A DNA stretch of 64,000 bases from contig NZ_JAINZP010000003.1 of the NCBI RefSeq assembly GCF_020166435.1, positions 186,001-250,000 on the forward strand. The letters are read 5' to 3'. Under the pieces are notes generated by a model. That model was not told where the DNA came from. It made no database searches and saw only the letters and a program-made list of their open reading frames with translations. The stretch is from Pectobacterium versatile (GTDB lineage: Bacteria > Pseudomonadota > Gammaproteobacteria > Enterobacterales > Enterobacteriaceae). The translations under genes and the position numbers were made by a program. Shown piece after piece: positions 46,924 through 56,233 of this stretch (positions are counted from its first letter, which is position 1; each line of letters starts with the position of its first letter).

Positions 46924-48995
46924 TATTCAGGCTTATCTCCAGGTTGCTCCAACGCCTTGATGTAGTCGTAAATGGCATTTTGCGCGCGTACTTTACGCTT
47001 GTTGCCGCGTGAGACATAGCGGTTGCTCGACTCTTTATCAATGACACGGGCTTTCACCGTATCGCTGAACAGAATATCCAGCGTTTCCAGCACGCGGTTT
47101 TTCAAAATGGGATCCAGAATTTCCACTGCGACTTCAATGCGATAATCAATATTGCGTGTCATCCAGTCTGCGGAAGAGAGGTAGACTTTCTTGTCTCCGC
47201 CGTTGTTGAAGACATACACCCGATCGTGTTCCAGATAGCGGTCAAGAATACTGATGACCTGAATATTTTCGCTGATCCCCGGTAAATTAGGGATCAGTGA
47301 ACACATGCCACGTACCAGCAGATTGATTTTTACGCCCGCAGACGAAGCCTTATACAGCTTTTCTGCCAGCCCCTTATCCACCAGATTATTTACCTTAAGC
47401 GTAATGCCTGCATCACGATTCGCCAGCACGTTTTCGATCTCGGTATCGATCAGTTGGTAAAGCTTGTCGCGGGAATTTTGTGGTGACACCAGCAGGTGCT
47501 CGAAGCTGACCGGACGGTAGGGGTTTTCAATGAAGTTGAAGACGCGGCGGACTTCGTTGGTAATGCGTTCGTCGGCGGTCAACAGCGAGTAGTCGGTATA
47601 CAGGCGAGCGGTTTTCTCGTTGAAGTTACCGGTACCGATGTGCGCGTAACGCACGATGTTTTCCCCTTCGCGGCGGGAAATCAGGAACAGTTTGGCGTGA
47701 ATCTTCAGCCCAGGCACCGAGAAAATGACGTGCACGCCAGCTTCCGTCAGGCGCTTAGCCCAATGGATGTTTGCTTCCTCGTCAAAGCGTGCTTGTAGCT
47801 CTACCACGACCGTCACTTTCTTACCGTTGTGCGCCGCATGGATCATTGAGGTAATGATGCGTGAGTCTTTGGCGACGCGGTAAATATTGATTTTGATGGA
47901 CAGCACGTTAGGGTCGAAAGAGGCTTGTCGCAGCAGTTCCAATACGTGTTCGAAGGTGTGGTACGGGTAATAGAGCAGAACGTCGCGCTCACGGATCGCA
48001 TCAAACCCATTGCGAAAATGATTGAACCCACTGTGCCGCAGGCGGGGCAAGGGTTTGTTGACCAGATTGGCGCGTCCGACGTTCGGGAAAGAAATAAAAT
48101 CTTTGAAATTATGATAACGCCCGCCGGGGATGACGGAGTCAACGGAAGAAATCCCTAGTTTCTCTTGTAGCATTCCGACCATCGCGTCCGGCATGTCGCG
48201 CTGATACACAAATCTTACCGGCTCGGCGGTTAAGCGCTGCTTCAGGCTGGAAGACATCAATTCCAACAGGCTGGATTCCATTTCCGTCACCAGATCGTAT
48301 TCTGCATCGCGTGTCATCTTCATGGAGTACGCGTTCAGCGCATCGTAATCAAAGAAGCCCTTGAAGATATCATCCAGACAGTAACGCAGAATGTTATCGA
48401 TGAGGATCATGGTCTTACGGCGGCGCGGCGCTTCCGCTGGCAGGTTGACGAAGCGCGGTATTTTATCCGAAGGAATTTCCAGCAAGGCATAACTGATTTC
48501 ATCGCCACGAATAATTTCGACGGCAAGATAGGTATAGTTATCCTTCAGGAACTCCACCAGATTGGTTTCGTTAAAGATGAGTATTGGCGTGATGTGTGGG
48601 CGCAGATATTGCCGGAAGTAGTCCCTCAGCCACTCTTGTTGATTAGGGGAAACCTGACGCTCATTAACCAGAAAAATCTGGTTACGCGCCATTTCCAGCA
48701 ACAGCTCGTTGTACAAACTATCGAAGATTTGATCGGTTTTTAGTACGCGCGCCTGAATTTTACCTAAAAGGTGTCGCAGATTGCCGTCCAGACCTTGTTC
48801 TTCGTTAATCAGAATGCGTCTTTTCAAATCGGCAAAACGGACTTTATAAAATTCATCAAGGTTGCTGGAGTAAATGCCAAGAAAGCGCATGCGTTCGATT
48901 AACGGATTGCTTTTATCTGCTGCTTCCTGAAGTACTCGTTCATTAAAGGATAACCAACTTAATTCTTTCTCTATGTAGAGTTTGTCCTGACCCAT
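46923..48995 (-). CDS. ppk: Polyphosphate kinase 1
   Basis: A 690-residue membrane-associated kinase that makes polyphosphate from ATP, nearly identical in layout to E. coli Ppk (688). N-terminal [18 protein letters not shown]; the autophosphorylated His is in [13 protein letters not shown], the second essential His in [15 protein letters not shown], and ATP-site residues are in the [13 protein letters not shown] region. The ATG at 48995 has GGAG seven bases upstream; an upstream in-frame Met 13 codons earlier is rejected. First gene of ppk-ppx. An ERIC element lies in the upstream gap shared with the divergent pstC. Confidence 0.97.
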   Translation of the reverse strand: MGQDKLYIEKELSWLSFNERVLQEAADKSNPLIERMRFLGIYSSNLDEFYKVRFADLKRRILINEEQGLDGNLRHLLGKIQARVLKTDQIFDSLYNELLLEMARNQIFLVNERQVSPNQQEWLRDYFRQYLRPHITPILIFNETNLVEFLKDNYTYLAVEIIRGDEISYALLEIPSDKIPRFVNLPAEAPRRRKTMILIDNILRYCLDDIFKGFFDYDALNAYSMKMTRDAEYDLVTEMESSLLELMSSSLKQRLTAEPVRFVYQRDMPDAMVGMLQEKLGISSVDSVIPGGRYHNFKDFISFPNVGRANLVNKPLPRLRHSGFNHFRNGFDAIRERDVLLYYPYHTFEHVLELLRQASFDPNVLSIKINIYRVAKDSRIITSMIHAAHNGKKVTVVVELQARFDEEANIHWAKRLTEAGVHVIFSVPGLKIHAKLFLISRREGENIVRYAHIGTGNFNEKTARLYTDYSLLTADERITNEVRRVFNFIENPYRPVSFEHLLVSPQNSRDKLYQLIDTEIENVLANRDAGITLKVNNLVDKGLAEKLYKASSAGVKINLLVRGMCSLIPNLPGISENIQVISILDRYLEHDRVYVFNNGGDKKVYLSSADWMTRNIDYRIEVAVEILDPILKNRVLETLDILFSDTVKARVIDKESSNRYVSRGNKRKVRAQNAIYDYIKALEQPGDKPE

Positions 48996-49093
48996 TGTCA
49001 CTCCGCTCAACTCATGTACTGAAGGTTCATCCAATATTCATACCCTTCCTCTGTGGGTATAGGGTACAACAACATTATGGCGTGTTGATGACG

Positions 49094-49218
49094 ATACCCG
49101 TCATATTTCGAGCCGTCTGTACGTTGGCTACCCTCACTCACCCCAGTCACTTACTAAAGTAAGCTCCTGAGGACTCCCTCGGTTGCCGCCTTCATACGAC
49201 ACGAACTATTTAGGGTAT
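49094..49218. repeat. ERIC element (simple form)
   Basis: About 125 bp with the enterobacterial repetitive intergenic consensus core: CTCACCCCAGTCACTTACT followed by AGTAAGCTCCTGAGGA. Outer arms are ATACCCGTCAT at the left and TATTTAGGGTAT at the right. It lies between the divergent ppk and pstC, which have 340 bp between them, and probably overlaps their promoter region. The remaining ~115 bp before pstC hold no site I can name with confidence. Confidence 0.9.
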
Positions 49219-49335
49219 AAAATCTAATTCATAGACAGACTTACCATTGTCATATTATGGGCGTAAAGGCAACATATGCTACCCGCAATACGTTAGCAAC
49301 ACGACTCTGGCGGCTTCACTCTAACGGCGAGAATA

Positions 49336-51516
49336 ATGGTAAACACAGGCAACACATCACAGTATCGGGATCGTCGGCGAGCGTGGATCGATCGTTTGGT
49401 TCACCGCATTGTTGCGGGCAGTGGGCTGCTGGTGCTGGCTATGCTGTTGTTAATCTTCTTCTATCTACTGTATGTGGTGACGCCACTGTTCCTTTCCCCC
49501 ACTGTTAACGGCCAAAAAACGGTGCAACGCCACAGTGCGGAGCCGTCGCTAGCGCTGGGGCTTAGCGACAACGGGCAAATCGGGTTTCGCATCGACAGTC
49601 AGGGCTATGGCGAGTTTATTCCGTTTGCGGAAAACCAGCCTATGTCGCGTATTCAGTTGGTTCCCGCGCTGAGTTTGCTGGCGCAGAGTCAGGGCGAGCG
49701 ACAGGTTTATGCCCTGAGTCAGCCTGATGGCCGTCTGATTTTCGTTCAGCCTATATTGTCACGTATGTTATCGCGTACGGAAAACCGTTCTCCTGTCTGG
49801 GATTATCCGCTGGGTGAGCAGGCGTATTCGCTTGGGTTATCCGCGCAGCCGCTGCGTCATCTGGCAGTAGCTGCGGTGGGTGAAAAGCATGCCGTTGTTG
49901 CGGCGATCGGGCAGGAAAATGCCTTGATTATTGCCGATGTTGATAAAAATGGCGTGCGGCAACGGGCGCAGATTACGCTTCCGGCGGGTACGATTAGCCA
50001 ACTGCTGCTGACGCCAGACGGGCAGCAAGTGTATTTGCTCAGCGGTAAGACATTAACGCTGTGGCAGGTGGGGGCGAACGCGCTGACGCTGCGGGAAGAG
50101 CGACAGTTACAACTGGCGGAACCGCTGCATCTGGCGCTGTTGTCTGGTGGACGATCGCTGCTGGTGCAGGCTGCTGACGGGCGGATTAGCCAATGGTTTG
50201 AGGTTCCTAGCGAAAAGGGCGCGACGCTGACGGAGATTCGCGAGTTTCCGCACGTTGTGGGCGAATCGGTGTTGCTGGCAACGGAGGCGCAGCGGCGGGT
50301 CTTTGCCACATTGAACGCGCAGGGGCAACTGTCGCTGTTTGCCAGTAAACAGTCTCATGCGCTGCTGACGCAGACGCTACCGACCCATGCACAAACGCTG
50401 GCATTTTCGCCTCGCGGTTCTGCCATCTTGGTTGAAACGGCGCAGGGCTGGCATCGCTATCAGGTTGATAACCCGTATCCCGATATTGGCTGGCGCGGGC
50501 TGTGGCAAAAGCTGTGGTACGAGAACTACCCAGAGCCTGCCTATATCTGGCAATCCACGTCTGCGGATGACAGTTATCAGGCTAAATTCAGCATGATGCC
50601 CCTGATGCTGGGCACGATGAAAGCGGCGATTTACGCCATGCTATTTGCGACTCCGCTGGCGCTGTCTGCCGCGATTTATACCGCCTGCTTTATGTCGCCG
50701 ACGCTGCGGCGCTGGATTAAACCCACGCTGGAAATCATGGGTGCGCTGCCGACGGTGGTTGTCGGCCTGATTGCGGCCATCTGGCTGGCCCCGCATTTTG
50801 CGACGTATTTGTCAGCCATTCTGGTCATGCCGATTTTATGGATGCTGGCCGTGCTCGGCTGCGGTTGGCTGATTGAGTGCCTGCCGACGCGCTGGCGCAC
50901 CCGTTTCCCTGCTGGCTGGGACGCACTCTTCCTTATCCCTGCCATTTTGCTGACATTTGTGGCCGGCTGCTGGCTTGCGCCACATATCGAAATCGCAGTA
51001 TTGGGGCAGCCGCTATATCAGTGGTTAGGCGATGATTTTGTCCAACGTAATACGCTGGTAGCGGGCGTTGCCCTCGGCTTCGCGCTGATCCCGCTGATTT
51101 TTTCGCTAGCGGAAGATGCGCTGTTCAGCGTACCAGCTCGCTTAAGTCAGGGATCGTTAGCGCTGGGGGCGACGGCGTGGCAAACCCTGTGGCGTGTCGT
51201 GCTGCCGTCCGCCAGCGCTGGGATTTTCGCCGCGTTGATGCTGAGTTTTGGTCGCGCCGTGGGGGAAACCATGATTGTGCTCATGGCGACGGGCAATACG
51301 CCGATTATGGATGAAGGTCTGCTTCAGGGGCTGCGTTCGCTGGCGGCGAATATTGCCATTGAAATGCCGGAAGCGGTGACGAACAGCGGTCACTATCGGG
51401 TGCTGTTCTTAACGGCATTAACGCTGTTTGTTTTCACGTTCATCGTGAACACGCTGGCTGAAACTATCCGACAGCGCTTACGCCAACGCTATCGTGATGA
51501 AGGAGAAAACGCGTGA
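49336..51516 (+). CDS. pstC: Phosphate ABC transporter permease PstC, enlarged form
   Basis: A 726-residue permease, more than twice the ~320 residues of E. coli PstC. One membrane helix (~27-48) is followed by a ~370-residue periplasmic insert with repeated beta-strand blocks (PDGQQVYLLSGKTLTLWQV, LNAQGQLSLFASKQS and similar) that look like a beta-propeller. The six-helix permease core starts near ~420. Its EAA loop is LGATAWQTLWRVVLPSASAG, and GRAVGETMIVLMATGNTP is the PstC signature. Such large PstC proteins occur in other gammaproteobacteria. It overlaps pstA by four bases. Substrate phosphate is inferred; no PstS or PhoU gene is present here. Confidence 0.88.
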   Translation: MVNTGNTSQYRDRRRAWIDRLVHRIVAGSGLLVLAMLLLIFFYLLYVVTPLFLSPTVNGQKTVQRHSAEPSLALGLSDNGQIGFRIDSQGYGEFIPFAENQPMSRIQLVPALSLLAQSQGERQVYALSQPDGRLIFVQPILSRMLSRTENRSPVWDYPLGEQAYSLGLSAQPLRHLAVAAVGEKHAVVAAIGQENALIIADVDKNGVRQRAQITLPAGTISQLLLTPDGQQVYLLSGKTLTLWQVGANALTLREERQLQLAEPLHLALLSGGRSLLVQAADGRISQWFEVPSEKGATLTEIREFPHVVGESVLLATEAQRRVFATLNAQGQLSLFASKQSHALLTQTLPTHAQTLAFSPRGSAILVETAQGWHRYQVDNPYPDIGWRGLWQKLWYENYPEPAYIWQSTSADDSYQAKFSMMPLMLGTMKAAIYAMLFATPLALSAAIYTACFMSPTLRRWIKPTLEIMGALPTVVVGLIAAIWLAPHFATYLSAILVMPILWMLAVLGCGWLIECLPTRWRTRFPAGWDALFLIPAILLTFVAGCWLAPHIEIAVLGQPLYQWLGDDFVQRNTLVAGVALGFALIPLIFSLAEDALFSVPARLSQGSLALGATAWQTLWRVVLPSASAGIFAALMLSFGRAVGETMIVLMATGNTPIMDEGLLQGLRSLAANIAIEMPEAVTNSGHYRVLFLTALTLFVFTFIVNTLAETIRQRLRQRYRDEGENA

Positions 51517-53159
51517 AGCGCTGGTTCCGTTCGGGAAGGCCCTGGGTGTGGCTGACCGCGTCGTCAATTTCTATTAGCCTGCTGGCGATGCTGGCAATTA
51601 TCGTGCTGCTGGCTGGGCAAGGTATGCGCTATCTGTGGCCGCAGCCCGTTTGGTTGCTGACGTTGCAGCCTGAACACGGTGCGCAGCGTGCGCTGATAGG
51701 GGAAATTTATGCGGAGCAGACGCTTTCGTCTCAGCAGTTAGAACAGGCCGGTTTGTCCTCTTCGCCCGGGGACGCTGAAACCCGCTATTTGATCAAAATT
51801 GGTCAGCGTGAAATCTATGGGCAGAGTTTCCGCTCGCTGCTGTCGCGCGATATTGTCCGCTTTGATAAACCTGCCGATATTCTGGTGTTGAAGCGGACGA
51901 ATAATGGCACGGCCTATGGCTATTTGGCTGGCATGCTGGAGGGCGAGCAGCCGCTGGTGGCGACGGATCTCCCTGCAACGTTGCAGCATCGCGTCGAGCA
52001 GGTGCAGGGGTTGCTGGCGAAGACGCAGGCCATCCGCATGGGAGAGATGGCGAAGATCAACCAGCAGTTTGAGACGCTGCGGCTGGAAGAAAAAAAACGG
52101 CAGCAGGCCAAGACGCTGGATAATCAGGCGTTAGCCCGCCTTCAGGCTGAACGTATTGAACTGCAACGCCGCTTCGATGAGCTGTCGCGCCAGCTAACCT
52201 CACTCAATCTGGACATTAATCGTGATACTGTGCAGCTACGCGACGCGAACGGCAGCGTCCATCTTATTCCGCTCAGAGACATTGAACAGGCCTGGTTCCC
52301 TAATGCGATGAACCTGTGGGAAAAAGTCAGCCACTGGGGCGAGCAGGCGAAATTCATGCTGGTGCACTATTCGCCGGACAGCAACAGCGCTGGCCACCTT
52401 TTCCCCGCCATTTTTGGCACGGTGCTGATGGTGGTGCTGATGTCTATTGTCGTGATGCCGTTGGGAGTGATCGCCGCGGTTTATCTGCATGAGTACGCGG
52501 GGAAAAACAGCTTAACGCGCTGGGTGCGGATTGCCGTGGTCAATCTGGCGGGGGTGCCTTCTATTGTTTATGGCGTATTCGGGTTAGGCTTTTTTGTTTA
52601 TCTCATCGGCGGTACGCTGGACCAACTGTTCTATTCTGAAGCGCTGCCTAATCCGACGTTTGGGACGCCGGGGCTGCTGTGGGCGTCACTGACGCTGGCA
52701 CTGCTGACGCTGCCAGTGGTGATTGTGGCGACGGAGGAAGGGCTGTCGCGCATCCCAATGTCCGTGCGCCACGGTTCATTAGCGCTGGGAGCGACCAAAG
52801 CCGAAACGCTATGGCATGTTGTGCTGCCGATGGCGGTTCCCGCGATGATGACGGGCTTGATCCTCGCCGTGGCGCGTGCCGCAGGAGAAACCGCACCGCT
52901 GATGTTGGTTGGTGTGGTGAAGTCAGTTCCCGTGTTACCGGTTGATGATATTTTCCCTTATCTGCATCTTGAGCGAAAATTTATGCATCTGGGATTCCAA
53001 ATCTACGATCTGGCGTTCCAAAGCCCGGATGTGGAAGCGGCAAGGCCGCTGGTGTACATCACCGCACTGCTACTGGTGTTGATTGTGGTTGGCTTGAACC
53101 TTGCGGCGATTGGGATTCGCCATGTTCTGCGTGAGAAATACCGTTCGTTATCACTCTGA
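51513..53159 (+). CDS. pstA: Phosphate ABC transporter permease PstA, enlarged form
   Basis: A 548-residue permease, much longer than E. coli PstA (296). An N-terminal helix (~14-36) is followed by a periplasmic insert with a clear charged coiled-coil region (~170-240; EMAKINQQFETLRLEEKKRQ then LQAERIELQRRFDELSRQL). The permease core starts near ~295, with the PstA segments ILAVARAAGETAPLMLVGV and EAA loop LGATKAETLWHVVLPMAVPA. The start is GTG, overlapping the pstC stop (GTGA), with AAGGAG upstream. The paired size increase of PstC and PstA suggests that the two inserts form one periplasmic structure. Confidence 0.88.
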   Translation: MKRWFRSGRPWVWLTASSISISLLAMLAIIVLLAGQGMRYLWPQPVWLLTLQPEHGAQRALIGEIYAEQTLSSQQLEQAGLSSSPGDAETRYLIKIGQREIYGQSFRSLLSRDIVRFDKPADILVLKRTNNGTAYGYLAGMLEGEQPLVATDLPATLQHRVEQVQGLLAKTQAIRMGEMAKINQQFETLRLEEKKRQQAKTLDNQALARLQAERIELQRRFDELSRQLTSLNLDINRDTVQLRDANGSVHLIPLRDIEQAWFPNAMNLWEKVSHWGEQAKFMLVHYSPDSNSAGHLFPAIFGTVLMVVLMSIVVMPLGVIAAVYLHEYAGKNSLTRWVRIAVVNLAGVPSIVYGVFGLGFFVYLIGGTLDQLFYSEALPNPTFGTPGLLWASLTLALLTLPVVIVATEEGLSRIPMSVRHGSLALGATKAETLWHVVLPMAVPAMMTGLILAVARAAGETAPLMLVGVVKSVPVLPVDDIFPYLHLERKFMHLGFQIYDLAFQSPDVEAARPLVYITALLLVLIVVGLNLAAIGIRHVLREKYRSLSL

Positions 53160-53174
53160 AAGTAGGATGAAGTT

Positions 53175-53990
53175 ATGGGATTTATGACACAAAAGGAGAT
53201 GGCACCGCTGCCTGATGTTCATCAACTGAGTGATGAGCAGACGACGTTAACCGTGGAACATCTGAATCTTTACTATGGCGACAAGCAGGCACTGAACGAT
53301 ATTTCGATTCGTATTCCGAAGAATCAGGTGACGGCGCTGATTGGCCCGTCAGGCTGTGGCAAATCCACGCTGTTACGCTGCTTTAATCGTATGAACGATC
53401 TGGTGGACGACTGCCGTACCGAAGGTGATATCAGGCTGAATGGGATGCTTATCAACGACCCGCAGCTGGATGTTGCTACGTTGCGCCGTCGGGTGGGTAT
53501 GGTTTTTCAACGACCGAATCCGTTTCCCAAGTCGATCTATGAAAACGTGATTTATGGCCTGAGATTACAGGGATTACGCGATCGCCGTTTTCTGGATGAT
53601 GCCGTTGAGCGTGCGTTACGTGCGGCGGCGCTTTGGCATGAGGTAAAGGATCGTCTGAGCGACAACGCACTGACGCTATCCAGCGGGCAGCAGCAGCGTT
53701 TGGTGATCGCCCGGGCGATCGCCATTGAGCCGGAAGTATTGTTGCTGGATGAGCCGACCTCCGCACTCGATCCCATTTCTACGCTGATTGTTGAAGAGCT
53801 AATGGGAACGCTAAAGCAGCATTTCACTCTGGTGCTGGTGACGCACAACATGCAGCAGGCGGCTCGCGTGTCGGATTACACCGCGTTTATCAATCAGGGC
53901 AAACTGATCGAATACAATCGTACGGACGATCTATTTACCTCTCCGACTCAGCGCCGCACAGAGGATTATATTACTGGGCGTTTTGGTTAG
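53175..53990 (+). CDS. pstB: Phosphate ABC transporter ATPase PstB
   Basis: A 271-residue ATPase that powers the Pst permease. Walker [10 protein letters not shown], the PstB-specific [17 protein letters not shown]-loop [16 protein letters not shown], Walker [13 protein letters not shown] and switch His in [11 protein letters not shown] are intact. The signature motif reads LSSGQQQR, where most PstB proteins have LSGGQQQR; Ser for the first Gly is unusual but may be tolerated. It begins 15 bases after pstA. The operon ends here, since an AT-rich stretch without T-run hairpin follows. Confidence 0.93.
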   Translation: MGFMTQKEMAPLPDVHQLSDEQTTLTVEHLNLYYGDKQALNDISIRIPKNQVTALIGPSGCGKSTLLRCFNRMNDLVDDCRTEGDIRLNGMLINDPQLDVATLRRRVGMVFQRPNPFPKSIYENVIYGLRLQGLRDRRFLDDAVERALRAAALWHEVKDRLSDNALTLSSGQQQRLVIARAIAIEPEVLLLDEPTSALDPISTLIVEELMGTLKQHFTLVLVTHNMQQAARVSDYTAFINQGKLIEYNRTDDLFTSPTQRRTEDYITGRFG

Positions 53991-54207
53991 AACCGTACTT
54001 AAATAATAGAATGCAATATCATTTCTATGCGTATCATTTTATTATGAATGGTAATGATATTGCGAATATTTTTAAACTTTTCATAAAAATAAATAACCGA
54101 TTAATTATTATTTTTTAATTTAAAAGTTTTTTGTTTTTTGTGATTTAATTACTGAAAAAAATAAAATTTTGATTCATAGTTTATATGCAGCGATTGGCTG
54201 TATTTAA
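53991..54207. other. AT-rich gap at the edge of an accessory patch
   Basis: The base composition falls sharply after pstB, with long runs of A and T. No gene is seen. The promoter of the following secreted-protein gene should lie here. Such composition, differing from both flanks, is typical of acquired DNA silenced by H-NS. Confidence 0.5.
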
Positions 54208-54786
54208 ATGGAATTACTCAGGATGAGAAAGAAAATATATATTGGCGTTGCATTCAGTATGTTGGTTAGTGTGATGTTTCCGGCTTATTCTCAGGCTCAG
54301 GAAGAGCCAGTGGCGGAGGTAATTACAGCATTCGACTCTCCCCTTCTGGAGAACCCAACATCTGCAAATGAATCCTCTTCTCAGGACTATAAGCCTCTTC
54401 GTGCGCCAGCGCCTGCATTGAGTTCTGTCTATGTCTATGCTGTGGCATCAACACAGAATGGTGGAGCCTGGGAATATATTGGCCCAAATAAACTTGCGAC
54501 AACTCAGGATCATGGTGGAGCGCAACTGCGAATTGCAGTGCTGGAAGTGGGCTATGGTAATAACCGCTTTGGCTGGGTGAATGGTACGCAAAAGAGTCCC
54601 TATCAGGTTAATGGCGTCTGTGTCGTCGGTGGTTATTATACCGAGTCATGCCCTGTAGGTTCGACTTATGTGGGATGGATGGCTTATTTCAATGGCGATG
54701 GCATGCAGTCAGGTCCTTTCCGCTATCAATCTACTTCAATTAATGCACCTTTTAGAACGCTTGGCACTTCACTGAATATTCGATAA
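54208..54786 (+). CDS. Secreted YolA-like (DUF4879) protein
   Basis: A 192-residue protein with an N-terminal signal peptide (KKIYIGVAFSMLVSVMFPAYS, cleavage likely after SQA). After a low-complexity linker, a globular domain runs from APALSSVYVYAVASTQNGG to YQSTSINAPFRTLGTSLNIR. The VxDHGG-like TTQDHGGAQL, the GYGNN turn and the C-terminal SLNIR resemble the YolA family known from Bacillus phage SPbeta, whose function is unknown. Two Cys (VCVV, ESCP) could form a disulfide. The start may be MELLRMRK or the Met five codons later; neither has a good ribosome site. Low-GC surroundings suggest transfer. Confidence 0.65.
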   Translation: MELLRMRKKIYIGVAFSMLVSVMFPAYSQAQEEPVAEVITAFDSPLLENPTSANESSSQDYKPLRAPAPALSSVYVYAVASTQNGGAWEYIGPNKLATTQDHGGAQLRIAVLEVGYGNNRFGWVNGTQKSPYQVNGVCVVGGYYTESCPVGSTYVGWMAYFNGDGMQSGPFRYQSTSINAPFRTLGTSLNIR

Positions 54787-54798
54787 CACCGCATTCTC

Positions 54799-54825
54799 AG
54801 CAGGTTCTCTTAAAAGAGAACCTGC
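54799..54825. terminator. Bidirectional terminator
   Basis: AGCAGGTTCTCT and AGAGAACCTGCT form a perfect 12-base stem with a TAA-type loop, followed by TTTTC. It separates two convergent genes, the YolA-like gene and the Ser/Asn-rich gene. Confidence 0.88.
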
Positions 54826-54831
54826 TTTTCA

Positions 54832-55299
54832 TTATGCCTTCACGCTAATCGGCGTGTAACTAAGTTGTGCTAGTTTATCTAATACTGATTTTTTCTGTTC
54901 TGCATGTAAGTGCTCGCCGCGTGATAGCGAACCGCTTATTCCATTTTTTAGCATTTGTATAAAATTGATTTTCCGATTGGGGTCGGTGGAGGAGACATCG
55001 TCAACAGGAGGATGCAAAATGAGCAGTGCCGCCATACCGATTTCCAGACTTTCTTCAAATGACATATCGCCGGAGGCGGTGAGCTCTTTTGTCGCATCAA
55101 TCGCTTCCTGTGGCGTCATATTGGAAAAATCATAACGCTTGCTTGACTGAATCGTTGAAGGGGGATTAGTCGTAGTGGAAACTGAATGGAAGTTTGGCTT
55201 TGATGTGTTGCCACTGAGTGAAAACGCATTTTCCACAGATTCCTTACGGTTCACCGAGGGAACTGAGTAGTTGATACTATTAAGGTTCGTGATACTCAT
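54832..55299 (-). CDS. Unrecognised 155-residue protein with Ser/Asn-rich N-terminus
   Basis: I do not recognise this family with confidence. Residues 1-55 are rich in Ser, Asn and Thr and look disordered (11 Ser in the first 50; no acidic residue in the first 12; Ile at position 3). From RYDFSNMTPQEAIDATKEL the protein becomes compact and helical (SFEESLEIGMAALLI, NFIQMLKNGISG, EQKKSVLDKLAQL). No signal peptide or membrane segment. AAGGAAC precedes the ATG. The N-terminal pattern fits rules proposed for type III secreted effectors, but no hrp box is visible, so secretion is only a hypothesis. It is convergent with the YolA-like gene. Confidence 0.7.
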   Translation of the reverse strand: MSITNLNSINYSVPSVNRKESVENAFSLSGNTSKPNFHSVSTTTNPPSTIQSSKRYDFSNMTPQEAIDATKELTASGDMSFEESLEIGMAALLILHPPVDDVSSTDPNRKINFIQMLKNGISGSLSRGEHLHAEQKKSVLDKLAQLSYTPISVKA

Positions 55300-55680
55300 T
55301 ACGGAAGTTCCTTTCCTATGGGATTGAGGTTCAATAGTAGAGAATCAGCGTACGGTGCAATCGTACGAATATGGAATAAAGTTTACCTTAATTTATGTGT
55401 TTTTATTTATTATTCGCAATCTAAAATTCATATTGTTATTTTAATCATATAAATCAAATGATTAATTTTTTTAGTGATTTGTTAATATTTTTAATTATTC
55501 AATTAAGTAATGTTTTGAACTAAAAGTAATCAGTACTGATAGTGAGATACAGTGGTCTCCTTGTCAGTGTGTATCGACCATAAAAAAATTATGGATACCG
55601 TTCATCAATTGTCCGTGCCATTTGGAAAATTGATGATAAAATGCGCACAAATTTTTTGACTCTGGCAAGTGGCGGGTAAG
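55300..55680. other. AT-rich intergenic region with inverted repeats
   Basis: No gene seen. Two inverted repeats lie near the right end, CCATAAAAAAATTATGG (55577) and a longer ATCAATT...AATTGAT pair (55605-55635). Both are placed where the following Xre-type gene could regulate itself. Confidence 0.45.
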
Positions 55681-56118
55681 ATGAAATTCAGTACCATGAA
55701 CGAAGGCGAAATTATTACCGAGCTGTGCCGGAGAATAAAAGACTCCAGAATTCAGCAACGTCTATCGCAGGTCGATCTCGCCGAGCGGGCAGGGTTGGGG
55801 ATTGCGACGATCAAGCGTGCGGAAATGGGCGAATCCATTACGCTCAGTAGCCTGCTCTCTATTCTGCGTGGGTTGAATCGTCTGCATCAGATTGAAGGCG
55901 TGCTTTTCGATGCCGAAGTGGAATCCTTCCATGCACAGATTAGCGGTGAGAAAAAACAGACGCCGCTGCGTATCAGAAAGAAAGCCGCCACGTTTCCTGC
56001 CAAAGCGCTCACCAAGCATGAAAATATCAAAAAGCCTGCTAACAGCACTGTGGACTGGTACATCGCGGCGGCTGAAAACAATATTGTCTGGTCGCTGCCT
56101 GAAAGCGATAAAAAATAA
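55681..56118 (+). CDS. Xre-family transcriptional regulator
   Basis: A 145-residue protein with an N-terminal Cro/C1-type helix-turn-helix (IKDSRIQQRLSQVDLAERAG then LGIATIKRAEMGESITLSSL, ~14-60). A basic, probably flexible middle follows, and a C-terminal VDWYIAAAENNIVWSLPES of unknown role. The layout (HTH plus short variable tail) is like lone chromosomal Xre regulators, and no toxin partner lies beside it. The ATG at 55681 is chosen over a GTG four codons before; the ribosome site is weak. Target genes are unknown. Confidence 0.8.
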   Translation: MKFSTMNEGEIITELCRRIKDSRIQQRLSQVDLAERAGLGIATIKRAEMGESITLSSLLSILRGLNRLHQIEGVLFDAEVESFHAQISGEKKQTPLRIRKKAATFPAKALTKHENIKKPANSTVDWYIAAAENNIVWSLPESDKK

Positions 56119-56145
56119 AGGGCTAATGCAAATGCATTAACCCTT
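56118..56145 (+). terminator. Hairpin after the Xre gene
   Basis: AAGGGCTAATGCA and TGCATTAACCCTT form a nearly perfect stem directly at the stop codon. T-run is weak. Confidence 0.55.
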
Positions 56146-56162
56146 ACGCATGACCCTCTGAT

Positions 56163-56196
56163 TGTCGCGTTAATTTGCCAGGCATTTAACGCGACA
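56163..56196 (-). terminator. Hairpin after sdaB
   Basis: TGTCGCGTTAA and TTAACGCGACA pair perfectly over 11 bases across a 12-base loop, 38 bases after the sdaB stop. Only a weak T tract follows on the minus strand, so it may terminate or protect the 3' end. Confidence 0.55.
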
Positions 56197-56233
56197 AGGC
56201 CAGTTTATCTCCCACCATGATCCCCTGAGGATA

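Noticed and set aside
49219-49335. Pho box between ppk and pstC
   Set aside because: TTGTCAT at about 49250 fits one half-site, but the neighbours at 11-base spacing match at four of seven bases or fewer. Possible but not supported.
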